Shown here: in pieces, positions 1 to 11,000 of the stretch
How the letters are laid out: every line of letters begins with the position of its first letter
How positions within the stretch are numbered: position 1 is the stretch's first letter
DNA from: Phoronis australis
Lineage: Eukaryota > Phoronida > Phoronidae
Assembly: GCA_002633005.1 (NCBI GenBank)
Contig: NMRA01000002.1
Location: forward strand, 1,187,628-1,210,850
Reading direction: 5' to 3'
DNA: 23,223 nt
Translations under genes and position numbers: made by a program
Notes under the pieces: generated by a model
What the model was told of the DNA's origin: nothing
Database searches by the model: none
Seen by the model: only the letters and a program-made list of their open reading frames with translations

Positions 1-341
1 TTAAGGAGATACAGCGACGGATGCAAAAAAAAAACAAGAGCAACGCGGAGCGTTGAAATGCGCCCACAATTGCACCGCATACGGTATCCTTCTAGGGTTG
101 TTTATTGGTACCATAAAGTGGCCAGTAGAGGGCATACTTTGCAAAATGGAAAGGCATGGTCCTTGTCTCCTCAATAGGCTAGGGGCAAAATGTGAGTAAT
201 CTTCATAATACAAGCACATCCTATACACCAGTTGCTTAAAGCACCACAGAAACATAGAATTAAAAACAAATTTACCAACATACGAGATTAGCACAGCATT
301 AGAATGCCAGAAACAAATTTCTACTTGGAACTTTTCCTTCA
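1..341. repeat. Fragment of the 150-bp repeat family, then unassigned sequence up to the N gap
   Basis: Positions 2-40 read AGGAGATACAG followed by CGACGGATGC and an A-rich run, the same block that precedes each CCACTAGG motif in the array downstream. CCAGTAGAGGGCAT at 122-135 is a variant of that motif. The open frame across 1-294 on the minus strand looks like no known protein and has no splice context matching the next unk exon, so I do not call it coding. Confidence 0.5.
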
Positions 342-455
342 NNNNNNNNNNNNNNNNNNNNNNNNNNNNNNNNNNNNNNNNNNNNNNNNNNNNNNNNNNN
401 NNNNNNNNNNNNNNNNNNNNNNNNNNNNNNNNNNNNNNNNNNNNNNNNNNNNNNN
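342..455. other. Assembly gap, 114 N
   Basis: Run of 114 N. The repeat resumes at 456 in the middle of a monomer, so the gap probably covers more of the same repeat. Any exon inside it would be invisible. Confidence 0.99.
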
Positions 456-1412
456 TCCTCTACATAGTAAGCATATACATGCCAATTTTCACAATCATCC
501 TTTGAGCGGTTTGGTTGATAGAGGGGTGGACGCACAAAAACAGACTCGAAAACACTAAAAATGGCCACTAGGTGGCGCAAACTATGTCGAATCCATCTGA
601 AAACGGGAGGATAGCGTCATCTCACTAATAAGTGCCTACATACCAAATTTCATGAAAATCCAATAAGGACTTGTGAAGATACAAAGGTAAGCGTAAAAAA
701 ATTAAAATTGCCACTAGGGGGCACACCGGTATTCGGATCCGTCCAAAAGTCGTCATCTTCCGTTGTTAACATCATATAAATATACTTACACAATTTCGTA
801 AAGATCCTGCAAACGGTTTAGGAGATACAGCCATAGGCGCAAAAAAAACAAAACTGCCACTAGGAGGCGCCACAGTAGTCGAAATCGTCGGAAAATCATC
901 GTCAACCGTCCTCTACATAGTAAGCACATACATGCCAATTTTCACAATCATCCTTTGAGCGGTTTGGTTGATAGAGGGGTGGAAGCACAAAAGCAGACTC
1001 GAAAACAGTAAAAATGGCCACTAGGTGGCGCAAACTATGTTGAATCCATCCGAAAACGGCAGGATAGCGTCATCTCACTACTAGGTGCCTACATACCAAA
1101 TTTCATGAAAATCCGTTCAAGACTTTTGAAGATACAAAGGTAAGCGTAAAAAACTAAAATTGCCACTAGGGGGCACACCGGTAGTCGGATCCGTCCGAAA
1201 GTTCGCACATGCCGTCCCATTCATGAATGGAACATATGTGCCAAATTTCATGAACGTATGTCAAAGGGTTTTGGAGATAGAGCCGCGGACGCCGGACGCC
1301 AGACGCCGGACGCCGGACGGCTGGACGGACGGACGGACGGACGGACGGACGGACGGACAGAGATGACGGCATAATGCGTCCACATATAAATATGTGGGCG
1401 CATAATGAGATG
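456..1412 (+). repeat. Higher-order tandem repeat, 453 bp unit built of three related monomers of about 150 bp
   Basis: The block starting TCCTCTACATAGTAAGCA at 456 returns at 909, and the two units align almost throughout. Each contains three diverged monomers with the order: ACATACCAAATTTCATGAAAATCC-like box, AGATACA box, A-rich run, then CCACTAGGNGGC. The second unit ends in a GC-rich stretch, a (GGAC)9 run at 1323-1358 and the near-palindromic tail at 1365-1408. The family is non-coding: the open frames over it are short and read equally on both strands. The motif positions are treated in the findings. Confidence 0.85.
1323..1358. repeat. (GGAC)9 microsatellite
   Basis: Nine perfect GGAC units, preceded by GACGCCGGACGCC-type variants. 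It sits just before the AGAGATGACGGCATAATGCG tail of the repeat element, and a similar GAC-rich lead occurs before the tail copy at 1800. Confidence 0.95.
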
Positions 1413-1860
1413 GCCCACGGTAGCTGGACTCATTCGAAAATCAACATCAGACATAGACTTCTACGCAGAAACAGATACGGTACGTCAATTTTCACAACAA
1501 TCATTCAAGCAGTTTGTTAGCTACATAGGCAGACTCCAAACACAGATTTGAAAACAATAAAAATTGCCACTAGGTGGTGCTGAATCAATCAAATCTGTGC
1601 AAAATGGGAAGGAAAACTTTTTGCCAATTTTCATGAAATGCCATCAAAAAACTCCAAGTAAACAAAACTGCCATTAGGAGGAAAAGCGGTAGCTAGATCA
1701 GTCTGAAACTCGTCATTAGCTCCATAGGAACACATTTGCCAAATCTCATTAAGATCGGGCAAGTGGTTTAGGAGATACAGCTGCAGACAACAGACACCTG
1801 GACAGAGATGACGGTAATACGCACCAAAATATCTATCCGTGGGTGCACAATAACAGTGCT
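1413..1860 (+). repeat. Diverged copies of the same repeat family
   Basis: Contains CAATTTTCACAACAATCATT, AAAATTGCCACTAGGTGGTGC (motif 1567-1580), CTGCCATTAGGAGG at 1669-1682, a CCAAATCTCATTAAGATC box and GGAGATACAGCTGC, followed by GACAGAGATGACGG and the tail near 1806-1852. The order of boxes is the same as in the array to the left, but identity is clearly lower, which suggests an older insertion. Confidence 0.75.
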
Positions 1861-2020
1861 TTGCTAATCCGCCACACAATTCTTCCGACTGCAAAGCTGG
1901 GCTACTGTTAGGGAAGGAACAAAATGAAACGGTAGCAAATGATTCGACTTGGAACTTACGACAACATTTTACTTGGACTAGACTTAAACCAGTGCATAAG
2001 TTAGAAGAGCACATCCTCAC
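1861..2020. other. unk intron 7 start, unique sequence
   Basis: Lies downstream of the exon 7 donor at 2020. No repeat or coding signal recognised. Confidence 0.4.
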
Positions 2021-2124
2021 CTTACTGTTAGCGGTGACAGTTTCACTGTGTAATGCGTTCGGCAAATATGCACCGAATGAACTGTTCAAGGAACCTGTCA
2101 TGTCTCGAGGACCACTCATCTCAT
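2021..2124 (-). CDS. unk: unk probable coding exon 7 (start of region after the fingers)
   Basis: 104 bases; acceptor GCCTTGTCTATTTCAG| with a good pyrimidine tract and donor AACAGTAAG|GTGAGG. The phase fits exon 6 exactly: C+AT gives H316, then 34 full codons starting EMSGPRDMTGSL, ending in phase 0. The composition is serine-rich and polar, as expected for the low-complexity region after finger 6. I do not recall a close vertebrate match here, so support rests on splice signals, phase and position. An alternative donor five bases earlier (AACA|GTAAGG) would change the phase. The next exon should lie beyond position 1 or in the N gap. Confidence 0.65.
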
Positions 2125-5002
2125 CTGAAATAGACAAGGCAACAGGAGAGCATGTTAGGCAAGTCCGCACGCTAACACAAGTCAGTCGAGGACAGATTCG
2201 ATGAACAGCAACCAGGGGACTGTTTCATGAAAAGAGAATTAAGACAGAAATTTGGTCTTACACTGCACGCAACTTTTTCTGAAAAATAATTAAATCTCAT
2301 TTGAGCATCATACATAACCGCGAGGTACTGAGATAATTCCAATAAAATATTTCCGCAACTGTGATGCTCTCATAATTACCTGGCTAAACCTTTATTCACC
2401 AATTGGGCAGTGGGAGAGCAAGACCAAATTCCTGTCTTAAGTCTTGAGTAACTTCCATGAAATCGAATCCAGGGCTCAGTATTTTAATTGATGCGATCAA
2501 TTTTTATGATCACAACACAAACTACCAGAATCAACGACTACAACAAACTATTTGAATCTGAAAAGTGAAACAGTCAACACGAGTTACTTACGTTCCACGT
2601 GAGCAAAGGCACAAAACGCTCCTCTAGGACAGTAGCCTGTCTGCACCATGTCGTTACATTTTGTCGACTTGTAAATCTGTAATGAGAAGTTAGACTGTCA
2701 ACTCCATTAGTAAACTTGTAAATCTGTAGTGAGAAGTTAGACTGTCAACTCCATTAGTAAACTTGTAAATCTGTAGTGAGAAGTTAGACTGTCAACTCCA
2801 TTAGTAAACTTTCACAAAGAACAGCAAAAACACCCATGGCCTATAATTGAACAAGACAAAAATATTGTGCACAGATCTGCCTAAGCCAGCCAGTTTTCCC
2901 TTGAAAATTGACCACAGATTTCTGTTGTCGTGCCAGTCATTAACGTGTTACTCAACACCATCTCCGAGAATGAAATGAGACTTGGGATCAACAATAAAGA
3001 CCATACTGAAGAGCTGCTGCAGTACTCTAATTACTCACTGGCTTGTTATTGGCAATCTCGCATGACGTACCACTGCAAACAATGAAATGCGCGCCCTTTG
3101 TTTTTTCCATCGGGTAAACATATTCTGTTGTCTATGATCCCATTTTTGCGTTATTTTAGAACATTTTCTCAATGGTGAGGCACTGCGTTTGTGGTGGATG
3201 TGACAACACCACTTACAATCATCTTTCGGCACTTTTCGTCTTCCATACCAGGAGGTCCTTCCCAGGAAATAGCACGAATTTGACAAATTTGTGAGTGATA
3301 CAAGTCCGTCAAAGACTCACCATGCAGTGCAGATTCCTTGATTTACAACTATCACTTCATCCAAGTCTTGCTTAGACGAGAACTTTGCAGTAAATGCCAA
3401 GATCATCCGACCACAGAATCGAACCAGCAAGCATCTTAATCATTCTACTAATAGGCAAATGCCTGATAACTAGTAGCTAAAAGAAGCTCATCACCGAAAA
3501 AAACTTCGAGTAGGCCGTTGCATCACGCACAGATCTAAATTATTCATGAATATTAATTAGAAAGCACAAATTCTATTTTTTTGTTACAGGATCTCATCGG
3601 TACATCACCATGTTGAAAATATGCAAACGGTGTTAAAATCACCATTTACCTAATTTTGACGAGTGATTACATTGCCAATATCATTAAACCTTAATTCAAA
3701 GCACTGTATATCACAATCATGAATTCAATATCCTAAACACGAGAAAATCAAAAAAGCGACTCCACACATAAGTGTGACGTATGAACGTACCCAGCACCAG
3801 TGTGTCACATCCAACAACACCCAAATTCCCTGTACAAACTTGTGCCATATCCATGCTTCTCAGGTGTCCCGCAGGAAAGTGGAAAGACCCACAGCGTGGG
3901 TCAAATTCTAACTGTCACAACCACAACAAACGCAACGCCTTGTCATTCCTTACTATACCATAAAATAAGGAAAACGAGCAGAAATATCTGGTGACTATTC
4001 ACACTAAACACAATGTAGGTGGTGTGATTGGTTTTCCCCTAATTTTATTTAGTATGTTTCGACCTATAAATGTTCTTAATTCAAAATCAACTAATTAACA
4101 TATCGTCAGATAGTGTTTGCAGGTGTTCAAATTTGACAACTGATCAACTGGTGGGGTGTTTTGGGGGGTTTTGGTATGAAATTGGCGATTTTAGGCACTT
4201 TTAAACTTCCACAACAATTTACAGCATGACTGAAACATGAAGGCTTTCTTCACAAAATGCTCTTTTAGCAATACTTAAACTAATATCTAGTCTGGCTTGC
4301 AATGAGGACAACATTTTGAAAGAAGTCAGAACTCCTGACAGTTATTTGTTCACAACAGTTCGTGGCCCGTCAGATAAGTCATGACTTGTTTTACTCAAAT
4401 AAAATTGCTTGGACTGGTAAGGTTTGACAAAGAGTTTAGCTATCAAATGTATACATGCAAATAATTTTTTTTTTAAAATGTTTCCCATCGTTAAGTGTCA
4501 CTCACCTCCGGGTGAAACTGCTGCTCTGTCCTGGTGTGGCAGTAAGAACAGGCGTCACCAGAGTCACATGTGACAGGGTCACCCCACTCATCGCCATGTT
4601 TCACATTTGGGCAAGGTGTGGATCTGTAATGCAAATTATATACAATAGAGGGCACAACTGCATGGTACGAACACATATACATTGGCTAACCAGTATTTCT
4701 TCATTAAATGTCGAGGTGTGGATCTATAAAACAGTAATACACAACAGAGGGCTTACCTGCATAGTATGCACGCATAAATGGTAAAGTTTAGTCAAATTTC
4801 AACAAATGCACAGCAAAAATCAGACGTGTCCGAAAATTCATTCATACCCCCCAAGATAAGCGTATGTCTGCAAAATTTTTATGAAAATCCATCCAGGGGT
4901 TCTGGAGAGACAGCAGCAGACAGTGCAATGGTGCATGCCACATGGACACCTGACAGCGATGGAGATAACGACATAATGCGTCAAACACGCACACGCACAC
5001 GC

Positions 5003-5039
<37 letters not shown>

Positions 5040-8000
5040 GGTGCAGGAAAATCATCCATTATGCTCTAGAAAGTCAAAACTTCTGCTTCTAACATTTGAA
5101 ATTTCAAGCGTAACTAAAATGCTGAAAGCTTTTCGCAGGTAAAAACTTGTATATACCACGATAAGGTCATGGCCGTATAGTACAGGTCATTTGACTTGCC
5201 ATGCAAATGTCATCAAAGTAGTTTTAGATGCAAACAACTTAAATCTAAGTGCAAATTCCCTCCATTTGTTCACACTATTCAAACTTTTGCAATGCGAGTG
5301 ATTAAAAAAAATTCAACTCAAAAACTTCTATGAGGCAGTGTGTGCCCTGGCCAAATGAAGTCTTGATTCACAACACTGATGCAGTGAAAGATTCACAAGT
5401 AAAAAACTTGTGTCTAATCTTGGTTATGTATTCAATAAACTCTGCATGAAATAAAAAGCATCAAAATGGGACTTTGAGTGGAATTCCATTAGTGCCTTGG
5501 CACCGATTATGAAAAATAGGTCAAATTGTCACATGTGGAGCACATGTTATTTCAGGTTGAGATGAAAACAAGGTCAGGATTTGGCTCTTAAAACTACACG
5601 AAAAGAATGGTTCTTTTGAATAAATTTGTTGCATAGTATCTCAACCTCTGCTAGACTTTAGACCTGGTAAGTGTTAATTTCAGGCAAGTCGGCCATACCT
5701 AAATGCACTGCAGAAGACGCTTGCAAGACGATGTACTCGGTGACCAGCGCTCTAGTCAACTCCGAATCGCAGTCAAAAATATGAGTGGAAAAAGTATACA
5801 TATGAGTAGAAAATTGGCCTCACTTATACGGACGCCAACACTTGAACTTTTGAGCTGGCATTTTCACCTGTGCCGAGCACTGCATATTTTTATGGAATAC
5901 TTTTAGTCAGACAATATTTTATAATCTCAGACATTGTGGAACATTTTGGTCATGACTGATTGGCAAAAACAGATGCTAACAGCAGCTTTTATAGATTCAT
6001 AAACCCTAAATCAACATAACAAGCTCAAAAACACATTTGTTAGAACAGGTGGTTATTGCAGGGTGTTGACATCCAAGTCATTTTCTAGGGTCGCACAATT
6101 CTCTTGCCAAGATGACAATGGCGAATTCTGGATGGAACTGGGGATGGCAAAACAAAGCCAATTCGCCCACTTGTGGAATTCTTCACAACTTGTCAAAAAA
6201 AAATTAAGAAATGCACTCATTTGTTGACTCCTGAGTCAATGCAAAACAGAGCGACATCGACATAGTTTTTGTGTCCTTAACTTAAAAATGGTGTCCATCA
6301 GCCGCTGACCGTACTATACCGGAAGTGTGATTTCGTAACTGGACGACATGTTTAATTGTGCTGTGTGAAGTGGGTCAGTGCTCGTAACACAGCAAATTTC
6401 CACTTCACAGCAATTTCTGGTGTTCGTAGTTCCTATCATCTGCTAATGCCATGAGAACATCAAAATGACGGATTGCAGACTAGTTTCAAGTGGCTGCCGC
6501 AAGAAACAGAGACTAGCGAAAACTTGCTATAGTGAAATATAATCATAAATTTGACCAAGTACATGCATAGCTTAGCATAATATCGCAAGACAAAAGCTGG
6601 AACATGACTGGCACCTAGACCTAGCACAGTGCTCTGCAAAAGTAAGGCTGTTGCTATGCGCACCTGTTATCATTGCCAAGTGCTTGCAATACAGAATCCA
6701 AAACTTGTCTTATTTCAGCACGTTTTATATTACAATGACTATTCATTACAATGTTGCATTTTGTGGTCACCCAATGCAAACCACAGCTGATCAACACCAC
6801 GTTATTATGTATCAAGTAGTAGGCTAATTTACAGCCAAGCTCCAATGGGAGAAATTAGGAAAATCCAGGCATGGTTCCTTTGCTCATTTATCTCATGCAA
6901 TTACACAATTATATTTATAACAAATTTAGCAGCAACTTGTTCTTTAAAAATTGAAAACTGGTAAGACTAAGAACAGGTAAGTCATCAGTGCTATTGACAA
7001 GTCAATTAACTGGCCTTTCTAGGCATAGCCACATTAAGGCCAAGTAAACGCCGCCGCAGGCACACCATTTTTCGGCATAACACCAATACATTTGGTTGTG
7101 GCATCTGAGATCTACCCGTAGTACATTCAGGTGAGCGTTGTATGCACTGAAAATAGCTTTTGTTTGCCATACGGAGGCTGGTCTGATTTTTGTACTCTAA
7201 TACTATGGGCATATATCAGACTTACTGCACGCACCTACTTGTAAAAGGCATCTGCATGTTAAAACAAATACAGGGTTTCATCACTGCAACAGTGAATTTC
7301 ATCAAGCATGGGGTACTGGCAAACACCAAAGTGGGGCTAATATTTTTTTAAATGACTTAAAGACTTCATATATTTCAGGCAATTTGGCCAATAAAAACAT
7401 TTAAAAGTCTAGCACGACCTTAGACTTGGCAGACCTTCACTTGGATTTTGCAGACCTTCACTTGGATTAAGCACTTTAAGTTGCCATTAGTTAATTGATA
7501 TGATGTCATCAAATCTCATGGAGACATTAACAGATTAGTTACTACACGATCACACTCAAAACAAACTTCCTGTCTCTTCACTACTATCAAAGACCTGTAT
7601 CAAAGGCAAGGAGTAATCCATCATGAAATACTCATAATTTTAATCTGGCTCTTACACCACAAAAACAACACATAACCAGTGGATGAGCAAAAAACTAGGT
7701 CAGACCATGACATACTAGGCTGATCAGGCATCAACAGATGGTCATGTTCACAAATAAGTGGTGGCTGTTTGGACAAAAATGTTGCACAGGCAATGAGCCA
7801 CAGTTACCTAAACTGTTTATACAAACTAACCCCTCTATGCCAGTATTGCACTAATTAACAAGTTCAGAGGTCACTGTCATATAACAACCACAAGACCAGA
7901 AGTCACAAGTCATATAACCCCAAGACCAGAACTCTATGTCATACAGCCACAAGACCAAAAGTCACAAGTCATACAAGAGCCAGCTAGCACTTGTCCCAAT

Positions 8001-11000
8001 TTAAACACAAACCTGGATTTCGGGGAAAATGAAACTTTGTGCCCATACTTCAAATCTAAAAAATATAACTTACAGTACCGGTTTGTTTCTTCTGATTACC
8101 CAAACCCAGCCTTGCAGTACAGATACCTTGCAGCACAGATACCTTGCAATGCTTCCTTCAGGGAAACAATACGCAAAAGCAGGTGTTCTCTCAATTATTT
8201 ATAATATGAAAACTTTAGAAGTGAGAGTGGTACTCAAATCTGTATCACAAAAGTAGGTCACAAACAATAGAGGCCAAGACTAATGACTGTTTGTCTACTG
8301 GTTACAAGGCCCTTTCTCATGTACAGTTAACTCTGCTGCCGAAGCTTCAATGTTAACTGTGAAATTACGGTAAGCGTTAATGTTCCTATCAGTATCCAGA
8401 GTTAAACTCAGAGAAGTTATAGCACGACAACACTAACATGACTTTTGATCATATGCCTTGCGGTATTTGCCTTGTCATCAAAAATGGCAAGGACCTCTCC
8501 CTCTCCCCAAATGGAAACTAGAACGTCAACTTAACAAGGCAGCCATCAGTTGCCACGTTGGCACGATAACCGTGTACTAGAAAATGACATGATCCAAAGA
8601 AAGACACGATGACGTAAGGCCAGAACTTATTTTGCGTACAATATATTTTAGTGATTTTTAAACCAGCAAATACATGGATAAATTGAAACAAAATGCTTAT
8701 GCTTACTCAATTGAAGCCAGTAGGAAAGGCCTTAAAGTGGGAAATATTTCAGGACCACATTAGTTCAGGTACTACCTACCACAAAGTCCCGTCCACACAC
8801 AGACTTGCCCTAGAACAACTTGCACAAGTGTAACTTGATTCACTTTTAAGTGGAGCGTTAACACAAATATATATCCGATAACTAGCCTAAGGTGGATATT
8901 GTTGCTCTGCGCCAGATTTGTAGCCACACATCGCTTAGAATTGGTGTAAGTTACTTTAGAGCAAGTAGCCTACCTCGATAAGGTGGAGTAAGATGTCACA
9001 AATGGGGTAAGTTATACTAGTTAAATAGCACCCAAATTGCTCAACATCGGAACATCATATCTCCGAAATTCCAGACTGGATTCATATGAAACTTTCATAC
9101 ACTTTGTTCCATGCACTATTATCTACCGCGCCATTAGGAGTTGTTTTTGCAATTTCCACTTCTGTACGATGGGCTCTTAAAATAGAACTTTTATAACTTT
9201 CATGAAAGAAACTCTAAAGTTGCATTTATAAAACGAAATGACATTTTTTTGTAACAGCGTTTCTGAGAACTCGTCTTGAACATTCAAATCAAAGAAAATT
9301 TGATCATGATACTGATACCGTTGCCTTAAAATTAATGTACCGTTCTTATTTCCCAAATTTTACTAAAAAGACATGGTTACGTGGCTTTACTTTTACCAAG
9401 ACGAAACCAATAGATATTTAACTAAATGCCCAGACCTATCAATATGGCCCTACATAACCCAAACAGGTGGTTGTCTCTCCTTTACAATACCCAAGAACTT
9501 CCTTAGGGCTATCTCTAACAGTTCTTGTCTTCTGCGGGGAATAAAATAATGAGTGGTAAAACTGCAATTTCCATTGATCAAAGGTTTACCTTACACAAAT
9601 ATTCCAAAGGTTACATGTTGTTTGGGAGCAACAAAAGAGCACAGATCAGCTTGGCAATGAGGCAAGTTTATCTTTTCAAGAAATTTTATAAAAGTGCCTC
9701 TTTACCGTGGCAGCATGACCAAACTTGAAGTAAGTTTATCCTGCAGGTTAATAAAGCTACGACGTACCCCGCAGCTGTGCAGGTGTGAAGACGAATCAAT
9801 ATACATGAGCCAACAGCACAAGTGTGAAAGCTTGACAAGTCAATTATCACTCTATTTCCTACACAGACTCACATCAGGGAACACGTAGTTCTTATAAATA
9901 AGGCAAAGAAATGTGCACACATGAACAATATACGTGGTAATAAATATGCAGCTAGACACTACAATAGACCATATCTCACCATTTCATAAAATTTTCTAAT
10001 TAAATCTGGCATTACCTGCCAGTGGAGAATGGGCCAAGTGTGACCACAGTCATACTACATACCTACACACTCACATTCAGTCAATCAAAGTAAGAAAGAC
10101 CGTTTAGATTCAGGCCCAATACCAAGAAACAGCCAAATCCACAATAGTTACCAGCAACTAGAAACAGTCTAATGACTCACATTAGCATAACCAACCAAAA
10201 GTAGGTCTCCAACAAAAACTTGCTGTTTACCTACTTCAACTGAAGCCAGTTTCAGATGAGCAACATCTTCCACCAAAAAGTTATGTGGCATATCACACAA
10301 TCGTTGCCAATGTCTAATTGGCCAGCATCAGAAAAGCAATAAACTTAGACTGAATTTGTGCCAAATTCATTTGTTAGCAGGTCAAAACAATCTGAACTAG
10401 GCATGACAACACTGAGTTTACATCGATTTCACTGGTACTGCTGAAGGCTGGCATTAAATATATCCCATTTCATCAATAATGAACCAAAAACTGGCAGACT
10501 AATATACCTTACCACAAAATTCTGGATATATTGAAGATTGCAACCTCGAGACCTATTACTTTTGGTTGGAATCGCATGCAAAATGTCGCTATGACGTTTT
10601 TTTTTTATATACAGAGACAAAGCCACAGTGTCCTTAGGCAAGGCTTTCTAAAACTTAGTACATGAATAGATCTCTAAACGGTTATCTGGTCAACGCCATC
10701 CGTTTTCCACTGAATCTAACTGCTCACCACTTACTGAAGATTTTCTGATGACTGCCCTTTTATTGACCAATTATGGCTGAGCTTTTTGTGGTTAACCATC
10801 TACTGTAGGGGACTATTTCTTTATCCTATTTGTCATAACCATTCATTATCATCACATAGTCATCACAGACACTGCTGCCACCAACATCAACGTGCTTCAT
10901 TCAATGTCAAGTTTATCACAACCTGTTGTTTGGGTAGTTTTGTTGAATTGTGCTGTAGGAACTGCGTAGGTCAGTGCACTCTTTAGTAACGGACACTGGT

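Noticed and set aside
1160-1454. Open frames encoding TDGR/RPSV runs
   Set aside because: Translations of the (GGAC)9 microsatellite and its flanks.
1631-2170. A 179-codon minus-strand open frame
   Set aside because: Only 2021-2124 of it has exon character (acceptor, donor, phase). The rest runs through intron and the dispersed repeat family.
3405-3470. Possible tRNA on the minus strand, because GGTTCGATTC resembles a B box
   Set aside because: The bases flanking the box do not form a T-arm stem, and no credible A box or acceptor stem is found.
4838-5092. Open frames with CVCVCV or THTHTH runs
   Set aside because: Translations of the CA microsatellite.
5201-5208. Perfect octamer ATGCAAAT in intron 4
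   Set aside because: An 8-mer of AT-rich composition is expected by chance in a window of this size, and nothing else supports an enhancer here.
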